From positions 1-42,169 of the IMG/VR virus record IMGVR_UViG_3300027832_000038: 42,169 nucleotides of DNA; one strand, 5' to 3'. Positions within the stretch are counted from its first letter, which is position 1, and the number at the start of each line of letters is the position of its first letter. Origin of the DNA: a virus. The translations under genes and the position numbers were made by a program. Below, piece after piece: positions 21,633 through 28,233 of the stretch. A model generated the notes under the pieces. It was not told the origin of the DNA and did not search any database. It saw nothing but the letters and a program-made list of their open reading frames with translations.

Positions 21633-22073
21633 TCAGGCCGACAGGGCGGCCAGAATGTCTTCGGTCGTGCAACCTGCGGCGAGTGCCCTGCGAGCCGCCG
21701 CCGTGACGTCTGCCAGACGTTCTTTCTTGCCCTTAGGCCGTGACTCTCGGCCGGTAACCAACTCGTTACCGGAGGCAAGCTTGCGCTTGACTTCTGCCTT
21801 ACGTTGCTTCCACACGTTCTTCGCAGACAGTGTGACCGCCGCCGATTCTTCAACCGTCAGGACCATGCTTCCCGGAGTTGCCGCATTGATGCGGCGCTTA
21901 ACATAGAGCGACCTAAGCGCCTCGGCCAGTTTCTCGTCGCCTAGTGCCACGACCATGATCGCCTGCCATGCGTCGCTTGCCTTAGCCTGCCATTCTCCAA
22001 CCTTGACATCCGAGTTAATGACCGAAGCAACTAGTGCCCGATGGTCGGTCGTGAGTGTGATTGTGTTCGCCAT
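21633..22073 (-). CDS. First gene of the early leftward region, function unknown
   Basis: The 146-residue protein is mostly helical (HRALVASVINSDVKVGEWQA, DEKLAEALRSLYVKRRINAA) with a very basic segment (NVWKQRKAEVKRKLASG, RPKGKKERL) and a small C-terminal helical unit (TAAARRALAAGCTTEDILAAL). It is read from the best consensus promoter in the genome, with a GGTAAC palindrome in its leader and another in its coding region (GNELVTG). This is the position of a phage early regulator, and the basic segment suits DNA binding, but no known fold is recognised. Confidence 0.55.
   Translation of the reverse strand: MANTITLTTDHRALVASVINSDVKVGEWQAKASDAWQAIMVVALGDEKLAEALRSLYVKRRINAATPGSMVLTVEESAAVTLSAKNVWKQRKAEVKRKLASGNELVTGRESRPKGKKERLADVTAAARRALAAGCTTEDILAALSA
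21753..21770. repeat. Intragenic GGTAACC palindrome (right arm CGTTACC)
   Basis: In frame in the early leftward gene, encoding GNELVTG. Confidence 0.8.
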
Positions 22074-22095
22074 TGGAATCGTCCATTCTGTTAGC

Positions 22096-22113
22096 GGTAA
22101 CGAGAGTGTTACC
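22096..22113. repeat. GGTAACC-like palindrome (GGTAACG-AGAG-TGTTACC)
   Basis: Lies 23 bp past the -10 of the leftward early promoter, in its transcribed leader. Confidence 0.7.
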
Positions 22114-22136
22114 GGCTTGCTCGGTGTTCGAAGATA

Positions 22137-22164
22137 AGTATATCGGCTTCCAAACTCGTGTCAA
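22137..22164 (-). promoter_or_regulatory. Strong leftward early promoter
   Basis: On the minus strand TTGACA (22164-22159), 16-bp spacer, TATACT (22142-22137): close to the sigma70 consensus. It reads into the 22073 gene. Confidence 0.75.
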
Positions 22165-22338
22165 GGTTGCAACGGAATTGGAAGTGAAATATTCGGTACA
22201 AATGTTCAAGAAAGGTCCCCCTACCTGGGTAAACGTAAATTCAAAAAATAGATATAGACATGACGTTGTCAACCTGTGTGTGTGTACCGAAGGGTCGAAG
22301 CATTCCTCTAGCGTCTTCCCCTTCTGTTTGGTGACTGG

Positions 22339-22368
22339 TTGCTCATTTGGTCGCAAGCGTGGTACTGT
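22339..22368 (+). promoter_or_regulatory. Rightward leaderless promoter of the packaging operon
   Basis: TTGCTC (22339-22344), 18-bp spacer, TACTGT (22363-22368), then 6 nt to ATG 22375 with no ribosome site. Confidence 0.6.
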
Positions 22369-22374
22369 TCCGCT

Positions 22375-22608
22375 ATGAGCTATTTGAGTGATGATTTCAG
22401 TGATGGCAGTGTGCGTGAGATTTTCGATGCGATGTTGGAGGCAGATCAGTCGTTGGATCAGGTTGTTTCGGATCTGCGGGCGGTCGGTTTGGTTGTTGGG
22501 GAGGGCCAGCGGCATATTGTGGTGAGGTGGTTGGACGTGTTCTCGATTAACACTCCGGTTCCGTTGGCTATGCGGTTGGCTATGTTGAGTGGCTGGTTGT
22601 CGGCGTGA
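22375..22608 (+). CDS. Small protein of unknown function
   Basis: The 77-residue acidic, helical product (DGSVREIFDAMLEADQSLDQ, GEGQRHIVVRWLDVF) starts a chain of overlapping small genes that leads to the terminase. It could bind DNA as part of packaging control. No family recognised. Confidence 0.6.
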   Translation: MSYLSDDFSDGSVREIFDAMLEADQSLDQVVSDLRAVGLVVGEGQRHIVVRWLDVFSINTPVPLAMRLAMLSGWLSA

Positions 22609-22790
22609 GCCGTCACTCTCAGTTTGGTGGCTGGCCTATCCGCGAGAATGCGGATGGGTCGCGGCAGCGTTTCGTTGAGGGCGAGTGGGTTCCTATGCTT
22701 GCCGAGTGGGCGCAGTCGGGGAAGCGTCTTCCGTCGGAGCGTCCGCGCGACAATGACGTGTTTCTCACTGCGGCGAGAATCATTTTGTGA
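22605..22790 (+). CDS. Small protein of unknown function
   Basis: The 61-residue product starts at a GTG overlapping the previous stop (GTGA). It is Trp-rich and polar (SQFGGWPIRENADGSRQRFV, EWVPMLAEWAQSGKRLPSER). The next gene starts in the same overlapping manner. Confidence 0.55.
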   Translation: MSRHSQFGGWPIRENADGSRQRFVEGEWVPMLAEWAQSGKRLPSERPRDNDVFLTAARIIL

Positions 22791-23095
22791 GTGATTATGC
22801 GTACGGTCACCGGTATCGGCAGTTGCGTGCGGGGCTTCTTGGCCTGCCTTGTCAGCTTCTTCTCGTGTGTGATGGTGATGCGTCAGATTCGGCGGATCAT
22901 TCTCCGCCTTTATCTCGACATGATCACCGCGAGCAGTCTGGGTGCTGCGTTCTTCGACCGGCATGTTTACGATGTCAGGGTGAGCAGGCGAAGCTGTTGT
23001 CGATGGAGTCGAAGTTCAGGAAGCGGTTGGAGAGGGAGGGCGTTGTTTTCCCCGAGGATGCCGGTGTACCGGTGCAGAGTGTGGAGTGGTTGTGA
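22787..23095 (+). CDS. HNH-endonuclease-like protein
   Basis: The 102-residue product has the outline of a phage HNH domain: CQLLLVC, the DH in SADHSPPL, and PACLRC. HNH nucleases beside terminase genes assist DNA cleavage during packaging. The expected asparagine-containing third motif (CN-x-x-K) is replaced by CQGEQ, so activity is uncertain. Confidence 0.5.
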   Translation: MSDYAYGHRYRQLRAGLLGLPCQLLLVCDGDASDSADHSPPLSRHDHREQSGCCVLRPACLRCQGEQAKLLSMESKFRKRLEREGVVFPEDAGVPVQSVEWL

Positions 23096-23409
23096 TCGAC
23101 GATTTAGAAGTTGGTGAAGGTGTTGGTGTGGCTGTTCAGGCTGTGCAGGCTGTGCAGGCTATGAACGAGTTGCATGTCGAGTTGGCTCGGAAGGCTGCGC
23201 GTTTGGCGATGTCTGTGTTGGAGGGGATTGACGTGAATGAGATTCCGGTTGCGTCTGCTGTGGCGTTGTTGAAGTTCGGTGTCGATTTGGAACGCAAGGC
23301 GTTGCTTGGTACTGAGGATGATGTTGAGGCTGATCCGTTTGCGGCTTTGGCTGATGCGATGAAACCGGTGAAGACTGAACCGATGAAGACTGGGCCGGAG
23401 GGGGAGTGA
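23092..23409 (+). CDS. Possible small terminase subunit
   Basis: The 105-residue product starts at a GTG overlapping the HNH stop. After a VQAVQAVQA repeat it is helical (ELHVELARKAARLAMSVLEG, IPVASAVALLKFGVDLERKA) with an acidic/Lys end. Size and position two genes before the large terminase suit a DNA-recognition subunit. No HTH motif is evident, so the call rests on context. Confidence 0.4.
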   Translation: MIDDLEVGEGVGVAVQAVQAVQAMNELHVELARKAARLAMSVLEGIDVNEIPVASAVALLKFGVDLERKALLGTEDDVEADPFAALADAMKPVKTEPMKTGPEGE

Positions 23410-23410
23410 C

Positions 23411-23569
23411 ATGGATGCGATTGGTGAGGTGAGGACTGAGGCGGCTGATGCTCGTCGGCGTCGGGCTGATGAGTGGGGTGTGCCGGTGCGCCGGGTGAAG
23501 ATGACGTACAAGTCGGGTTCGCCTGGTTCGTTCGTGTGGGACTTCGAGCTTTTGCCGAAGGACTCGTGA
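23411..23569 (+). CDS. 52-residue basic protein
   Basis: Translation gives MDAIGEVRTEAADARRRRAD..., with an Arg-rich segment and a C-terminal beta-like part (VKMTYKSGSPGSFVWDFELL). It overlaps the terminase start (GTGA). It may help the terminase bind DNA; unproven. Confidence 0.55.
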   Translation: MDAIGEVRTEAADARRRRADEWGVPVRRVKMTYKSGSPGSFVWDFELLPKDS

Positions 23570-25164
23570 TCACTGACTTCGATCAGCTTGCGCATGATGT
23601 TGAAGCTAGCCAGCTAGTTGTTTCGTCGTCGGTGCCGCCGTATGCCCCGCCTCGTTGGGCGTCGGCTCGGTCTGATCTGCCGACGCATGGGCATCTTGAT
23701 CTCCAGGTTGCTCGTCTGCTCGGGTGGGAGCCGTTCTTTTGGCAGTCGGAGGCGTCTGATCTTGCCGGTGAGTTTGATCCGGTTACTGGTCGGCCCCGTT
23801 TCCGTACGGTGGGTGCGTCGGTGGCTCGGCAGAATGGGAAGACGTCGTGGATTTTGACGCGTGTGGCTCGTCAGCTGTTGCCTGCCGGTCAGCATGTCGC
23901 CTATACGGCTCAGGATCGTTCGTTGGCCCGGTTGAAGTGGGAGGAGCATGTCGACATTTTGATGGACACGCCTTTCGCTTCGCGTGTGAAGGAGGTCAAT
24001 AAGCAGCGGAACCAGGAGAAGCTGGTGATGAAGAACGGCTCCTGGTATATGCCGGTGACGCCGACTGCGAAGAAGGCTGCGCGTTCATTGTCTCTGGATT
24101 TGGCGATTGCTGACGAGGCGTACGCTCATGTGTCGATGGGTTTGGCTGGCGCTATCAGGAACACGTTGTTGACTCGTCCTCTCGCCCAGTTCTATTTGGT
24201 GTCGAATGCTGGTGATGAGACGTCTGTTTTGTGGCGTCATTACACCGATCTTGGCCGTGCGTCGATCGGTGATCCTGATGCGACGATCTGTTGGATCGAG
24301 TATGCGTCGTCGGATGATGCGTCCCGGTTTGATCCGGTTGAGGTGCGGGCGGCGAACCCGTCGGCTGGTGAGCCTGGCGGTGTTGACTGGCTGTCGTTGA
24401 TGACTGAGGTTCGTGAGTCGGATGAGGCGACGGTTCGCAAAGAAAACTTGAATCTGTGGACGTCTTCTGGTGGGCCTGGTTTGTCTCGTTGGTGGGGTCA
24501 GGCGAAGCGGTCTGGTTTCACTGTGGCGAAGGTGTTGGCTGATGGTGGCCGGGTGGTGTTCGGGTTGGACTTTGAGCCTGACCGTGATGGTGGTGCGTTG
24601 ATGGCGTGTGCCGCTATGCCTGACGGTCAGGTGTTCCCGATCGAGGTTGTTGCTGTTGCTGATGATCCTGTGTCGATGGATGGTTTGGTGAAGCGGGCTG
24701 CGGACAATGCGATTGCTCATCAGTCGTGGGTTGCGGTGGGTGCGTCTTCACCGGCGGCGTCTGCGATACCGGCGTTGGAGGCGTTGACGGCGAGGAAAGT
24801 GAAGGTGAAGAGGGGTGGGCAGTACAAGACGGAGGACGCGCATCTGGTGTTTCCGGTGACGGCGCAGGGGACGTCTCGTGCTGTCGGCGCGTTCCATGAT
24901 GCGGTGGTTTCTGCGAAGGTCGCTCATGTGGATGACCCGGTGTTGAACACTGCGGTTTCTGCGGTGGTTCGTCGTGAGGTCGGCGATTCGTTTGTGTGGC
25001 AGCGGCGTGATGTGACGGGCCAGTCGAGGCCGTCGTTGGTGACGGCTGCGACGATGGCGTATTGGTGTGCTCTTACTTCGGATCCGGTGCCTGCTGCGGT
25101 GACTAAGTCGCCGAGGGCTCGTGCTGCTCGCCGTCCGGTTTCCGGTCAGCCTGTTCGCCGCTAG
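23566..25164 (+). CDS. terL: Terminase large subunit
   Basis: GTG 23566 overlaps the preceding stop; an open frame extends to 23473 but duplicates the coding region of the 52-residue gene. The 532-residue motor has a Walker A variant SVARQNGKTSW (about residues 86-96), YTAQDRSLA, Walker B LDLAIADEAY (about 175-184), coupling LVSNAG, and a C-terminal nuclease (GLDFEPDRDGGAL as the first acidic motif). It packages DNA through the portal. A CTAG element near the 5' end is read as ASQLV, and the stop TAG is in another. Codons are T/G-ending, unlike the structural genes. Confidence 0.9.
   Translation: MITDFDQLAHDVEASQLVVSSSVPPYAPPRWASARSDLPTHGHLDLQVARLLGWEPFFWQSEASDLAGEFDPVTGRPRFRTVGASVARQNGKTSWILTRVARQLLPAGQHVAYTAQDRSLARLKWEEHVDILMDTPFASRVKEVNKQRNQEKLVMKNGSWYMPVTPTAKKAARSLSLDLAIADEAYAHVSMGLAGAIRNTLLTRPLAQFYLVSNAGDETSVLWRHYTDLGRASIGDPDATICWIEYASSDDASRFDPVEVRAANPSAGEPGGVDWLSLMTEVRESDEATVRKENLNLWTSSGGPGLSRWWGQAKRSGFTVAKVLADGGRVVFGLDFEPDRDGGALMACAAMPDGQVFPIEVVAVADDPVSMDGLVKRAADNAIAHQSWVAVGASSPAASAIPALEALTARKVKVKRGGQYKTEDAHLVFPVTAQGTSRAVGAFHDAVVSAKVAHVDDPVLNTAVSAVVRREVGDSFVWQRRDVTGQSRPSLVTAATMAYWCALTSDPVPAAVTKSPRARAARRPVSGQPVRR
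23606..23617. repeat. Intragenic CTAG-N4-CTAG element (CCAG)
   Basis: Near the start of the terminase gene; in frame as ASQLV. Confidence 0.85.
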
Positions 25165-25172
25165 CCAGCTAG
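25161..25172. repeat. CTAG-N4-CTAG element (CCAG) supplying two stop codons
   Basis: Left CTAG holds the terminase stop (25162-25164); right CTAG holds the stop of the convergent minus gene (25171-25169). Confidence 0.85.
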
Positions 25173-25417
25173 TCTTTCCGGGGGATTACGGCTTCGAGTT
25201 CTTCGAATGTTGTGCACGCAGCTACAAGATCGGATTTGTTTTTTCCGTGAGTGATGAGCTTGCCAATTTCTGTCCGCATGGCGGTGGCGGTTTGGCCGGT
25301 GGCGTTCAGTTGGTCTGAGATGCTGTACTTGGACAGGATGCTGTCTCGTGTCTCGGATTTGATGCCCAGCAAGATGTCTTCTTTGACGTGTTCGAGGTGC
25401 TTGATGTCGAGGTTCAT
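25169..25417 (-). CDS. Small protein after the tail fibre
   Basis: The 82-residue helical product (MNLDIKHLEHVKEDILLGIK, LITHGKNKSDLVAACTTFEE) begins 2 bp after the fibre stop. Base composition is closer to the fibre gene than to the core genome. A fibre-assembly chaperone is possible from position alone. Confidence 0.5.
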   Translation of the reverse strand: MNLDIKHLEHVKEDILLGIKSETRDSILSKYSISDQLNATGQTATAMRTEIGKLITHGKNKSDLVAACTTFEELEAVIPRKD

Positions 25418-25419
25418 GG

Positions 25420-26343
25420 TTATCGGTCTCCGTAGATGGAAGCGCAAGCTGGGTACAGTTTGTGTGGTTCGGCGATTGTTTGCGTGCTTTCGTTGGCGAT
25501 GCGCGCTGTCGCTAGGGTTTCAAGCATTCGTAGGTCGCAGACAAGTCCTGTTCCGAACGATGTGTGCAGGTTGTAAATGGAGTTGGTGTCCTTGAACCTG
25601 TAAGTCGTTTCGTACCGGTGGACGCTGCACAGAAACAGCAGGATCGTTGTTTCGGCGGGGACGACTACGGATGAGCTCACAAGGTTTTCTGTGTTGCTGT
25701 TCGCGGATCCTATTTTGTTCCAGGTGCCGCCGGTTGTCGTGGAGTAGATGCCGGTGTTCGGAGTGTATTGAACGACTGCGCCGCCGCCGTATGCGGAGTC
25801 CACGGCCGACAGGTAGGCGTTGAACGTGCGGGTGATTGGGGAAGCTGTGGTGTTTCTGATGGGGATGCAGCGCCAGCTGACACCAGAATAGTTTGTGGTG
25901 ATGTTGTCGTAGTAGTAGTAGTCCTTGCGGTTGCTGCCGATGCGTCTGCCGTGGGCGTACTCTTTTACGCGGGTCATCGCGTTTTCGCCGTCGTTCACGT
26001 AGAAGGGTTGGCTTGAGCCGTTCGGGTATCCGTCGCCCATGAACATGTTGAAGCCTTGGGTGATCGAGTTGGCGTCTTGCCAGCTGTGGTAGTAGGTGGT
26101 CCAGGGGCCGGAGCTTGACCATTCTCCTGTGGAGTAAACGTTTTGTCTGGCGGAGTTGGTGATGACGCTTCCAATAATATCTGGGGTGTCTTCGGGGGCG
26201 TGTGAGGGGGGTGAGGGGGAGGCGAACGAAAGGTTGCCTGCGCCGTCGGTCCCCAAAAATTGGCCGCCGGTCCCGTCGGTCGATGGGAGCGAAAGGGCGG
26301 TGCCGCCGGATTTTTGGATTTGATCTACAATAATTTTCGACAT
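25420..26343 (-). CDS. Tail fibre protein of marine-phage type
   Basis: The 307-residue protein starts MSKIIVDQIQKSGGTALSLP, then GGQFLGTDGAGNLSF. This N-terminus is characteristic of fibres from marine cyanophages and other marine myoviruses and probably attaches to the virion. The rest is rich in Ser/Thr/Tyr/Asn (KDYYYYDNITTNYSGVSW, YTPNTGIYSTTTGGTWNKIG) as expected for a beta-structured receptor-binding domain. It is on the strand opposite the other tail genes, next to the lysin, and its codon use differs, which suggests acquisition by transfer. AGGAA precedes the start. Confidence 0.65.
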   Translation of the reverse strand: MSKIIVDQIQKSGGTALSLPSTDGTGGQFLGTDGAGNLSFASPSPPSHAPEDTPDIIGSVITNSARQNVYSTGEWSSSGPWTTYYHSWQDANSITQGFNMFMGDGYPNGSSQPFYVNDGENAMTRVKEYAHGRRIGSNRKDYYYYDNITTNYSGVSWRCIPIRNTTASPITRTFNAYLSAVDSAYGGGAVVQYTPNTGIYSTTTGGTWNKIGSANSNTENLVSSSVVVPAETTILLFLCSVHRYETTYRFKDTNSIYNLHTSFGTGLVCDLRMLETLATARIANESTQTIAEPHKLYPACASIYGDR

Positions 26344-26369
26344 GATGTTTCCTTGGCTGGGGAAGCTGT

Positions 26370-26648
26370 TTACAAAATGAGATGAACCGAGTTGGATGGG
26401 ATTGTGTAGACAGAGGAGCCTGCTAGTGCAAACTCGTTTACGCTGAAAGCTACTGTGCCGCTTCCAAGAGTTCTGTCATCGCCGCTGGGTAGCGGCGATG
26501 CGACCCTGACTCCTCCGGCGGATGACGTTGCGAGTTCGAGTTGAGAGATCCGTCTTGATAGACCTATCAACATTTGGCTGAACTGTTCGACGCCTCGGCC
26601 CGAGTCGGGCGGGCCGGGTGCCCGGTCGGGTGCCCGGTCGTTGTTCAC
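26370..26648 (-). CDS. Small beta-rich protein between lysin and fibre
   Basis: GTG 26648 overlaps the lysin stop. The 92-residue product has a charged Pro-rich start (NNDRAPDRAPGPPDSG), a short coiled-coil (LIGLSRRISQLELATS) and a beta-rich end (GSGTVAFSVNEFALAGSS). A trimer-forming tail appendage is plausible. Confidence 0.5.
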   Translation of the reverse strand: MNNDRAPDRAPGPPDSGRGVEQFSQMLIGLSRRISQLELATSSAGGVRVASPLPSGDDRTLGSGTVAFSVNEFALAGSSVYTIPSNSVHLIL

Positions 26649-27382
26649 TTGACTAGGTCTGCGGTGGTGAGTCCGGCGAGCGCTAGGACGCTCTTGAGTT
26701 CTTGCGGATGGTCTGACACGATGACTTTCGGGTTTTGTCCGGCGGCTATGAGTCGCCGTTTCAGGTCTTCGGTTGTTTCTGCGCCGAGGTGGCGGGCGCC
26801 GTCTGGTGTGACGGCGAATACGTTGGAGTAGCCCTTGGGCCGCCAGAGTGATGTTGCGTTGAGCATGTTGTCGTCCTCTTCTGTTGGTGTTGGTGTTGGT
26901 GTTGGTGTTGGTGTTGATGGTGTGGCCGGTGTGAGACGGTCGGGTAATGCGATGGTGTGCGGGTCGGGTCTTCCGGCGTTTCGCCACGTTGACCATCCGC
27001 GCATCTCGTTGCATTGGATGTGCCACGGTTCGCCGTTGATGAAGGTGTGAAGCCCCCAGCGGCCAGCGTCTTCGGTGTCGGCCCACGCCGGCGCTTTGTG
27101 TTTGGCTGAGCCGTTGCCGGTGACGAGGTCGACGGCTGAGTATCCGACAGTGCCTGACGCGAACGTTTGGTCCTGATGAAACGATTGACCTTCGGGCGCA
27201 AACCCTGACTTGTCGGGCTGAGATCCGGTTGCCCGCCATCCGCCACCGACGCCGAGCAGACCGCCCTTGGCTTCGATGTAGGCGAAGAACCGGCGAGCGA
27301 ACTCGGGGTGCATCTTGGCTGCGTGTTTGGCCTTCATCTGGTCAAGTGTGATGCGGTTGGTTCCGTAGCTGTCGGGGTACAT
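26645..27382 (-). CDS. Endolysin, M15 (VanY-type) peptidase
   Basis: The 245-residue start is chosen because TAGTGT lies 7 nt upstream; the longer frame is a shadow. Zinc ligands of the M15 family are visible: SFHQ (H69), YSAVDL (D85) and EPWHIQ (H121). The enzyme should cut peptide cross-links in the host wall at lysis. A TPTPTPTP linker encoded by a GGTGTT repeat leads to a C-terminal domain (residues 170-245; NVFAVTPDGARHLGAETTED) of a type seen at the ends of actinophage lysins, probably for wall binding. No signal peptide, so it needs the holin. Confidence 0.8.
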   Translation of the reverse strand: MYPDSYGTNRITLDQMKAKHAAKMHPEFARRFFAYIEAKGGLLGVGGGWRATGSQPDKSGFAPEGQSFHQDQTFASGTVGYSAVDLVTGNGSAKHKAPAWADTEDAGRWGLHTFINGEPWHIQCNEMRGWSTWRNAGRPDPHTIALPDRLTPATPSTPTPTPTPTPTEEDDNMLNATSLWRPKGYSNVFAVTPDGARHLGAETTEDLKRRLIAAGQNPKVIVSDHPQELKSVLALAGLTTADLVK

Positions 27383-27389
27383 GGGTTTC

Positions 27390-27395
27390 ACACTA
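27390..27395 (-). promoter_or_regulatory. -10 element of a leaderless lysin promoter
   Basis: TAGTGT on the minus strand, 7 nt before the lysin ATG. No -35 consensus is visible; a CTAG lies 10 bp upstream. Confidence 0.4.
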
Positions 27396-27590
27396 CATGA
27401 CAGGCTAGTGATGCCGATGCTGGTAGGCCGATGGCGGGGGGTGGAAGATCGGCCTGACGACTGGTGTGATTGGCGGTTTGGTTCGGCGGCGGAGGGCGAC
27501 GGGGTGTGCTGGGTGGCTGGTCGACGTCGGTGAGAAGTGGACGTGTGGCGACTGGACGAATTGCCGAGTGCTCTTGGTTCTTTTTGCCAT

Positions 27591-27616
27591 ACCAAATCAG
27601 GGGACCAAATCAGGGG
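27591..27616. repeat. 13-bp tandem direct repeat
   Basis: ACCAAATCAGGGG occurs twice in tandem, followed by a G-rich run. Confidence 0.85.
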
Positions 27617-27630
27617 GGTGGATGGGGGGT

Positions 27631-27735
27631 GGGGTTGATAGGGGGTTGACAAGGTGTGAGAGGATCGGGGTTTCCGTAATTCGCGTGCCGGAATACCCTT
27701 ATCCTATCACACCCTGTCAACCCCTTATCAACCCC
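27631..27735. repeat. 35-bp inverted repeat with 35-bp spacer
   Basis: Arms 27631-27665 and 27701-27735 match at 32 of 35 positions. Each contains TTGATA and TTGACA, facing inward. The spacer has a smaller inverted repeat (TTCCG/CGGAA). Confidence 0.9.
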
Positions 27736-27768
27736 CCCCTCTCCCACCCTGCCGACTGTCCGATAGTA

Positions 27769-27793
27769 AGTTGTTGATAGTCAGTTGTTGATA
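27769..27793. repeat. Iteron-like repeats AGTTGTTGATA
   Basis: Two 11-bp direct copies start 14 bp apart. TGTTGATAA within the second is the complement of TTATCAACA, one base from a DnaA box. Confidence 0.75.
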
Positions 27794-27801
27794 ATGGGCT
27801 G

Positions 27802-27830
27802 TTGACTATCGGTGGTCGGTTTGTTACCTT
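27802..27830 (+). promoter_or_regulatory. Leaderless promoter of the HRDC operon
   Basis: TTGACT (27802-27807), 17 bp, TACCTT (27825-27830), then 7 nt to ATG 27838. No ribosome site. Confidence 0.7.
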
Positions 27831-27837
27831 TCTGTTT

Positions 27838-28233
27838 ATGACGATAGAAGATGACATGATCGACCTACGACACGCCATGAACGAAGGACTCGAAGAGCTC
27901 CGCGCCGAGATCGGCGATCTACTGGAATCCCTCGACAAACGAACCAAGCCCACAACCCCAGCGTTCCTCTTGCGGGTCCAGGTTGACGATCTTGAAGGCG
28001 CAGACCTGACGATGTACCAGGCGCTCTCGGAATGGCGGTTGCAAACTTCCAAAGCCCAAGGGTTCGACGCCTACCGAGTGTTTTCGAACAGGATCCTCGC
28101 CGAGATCGTCCGGGTGAAGCCAGACACCCTGTTCGCCATGAGCGGCATCAAAGGGATCGGTCAGATCAAGACGAAAGAATACGGGGACGCCGTGCTGGCG
28201 ATCGTCGAAAAAGCGGGAAGGACTTCGTGGTGA
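27838..28233 (+). CDS. Stand-alone HRDC-domain protein
   Basis: The 131-residue protein has an acidic helical N-terminus and then an HRDC fold (about 60-128): YQALSEWRLQTSKAQGFDAY, FSNRILAEIV, FAMSGIKGIGQIKTKEYGD. HRDC domains help RecQ helicases and RNase D bind nucleic acid; here no helicase or nuclease is attached. It may act as an adaptor for a host RecQ/UvrD-type enzyme. An upstream TTG is not the start. Confidence 0.7.
   Translation: MTIEDDMIDLRHAMNEGLEELRAEIGDLLESLDKRTKPTTPAFLLRVQVDDLEGADLTMYQALSEWRLQTSKAQGFDAYRVFSNRILAEIVRVKPDTLFAMSGIKGIGQIKTKEYGDAVLAIVEKAGRTSW

Larger units (their letters stand above)
22074..22374. other. AT-richer divergent control region
   Basis: This 301-bp gap separates leftward and rightward transcription. 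It is visibly richer in A/T than its surroundings and holds the leftward promoter (22137-22164), a GGTAAC-like palindrome (22096-22113) and the rightward promoter (22339-22368). No gene is seen. Confidence 0.7.
27383..27837. other. Divergent intergenic region, candidate replication origin
   Basis: No gene is seen in 455 bp. It holds a lone CTAG (27405), a 13-bp tandem direct repeat (27591-27616), the 35-bp inverted repeat (27631-27735), two AGTTGTTGATA direct repeats (27769, 27783) and the HRDC promoter. Confidence 0.6.

Noticed and set aside
27646-27720. Facing TTGACA hexamers in the inverted repeat read as two promoters
   Set aside because: Neither has a TANNNT hexamer 16-18 bp downstream.
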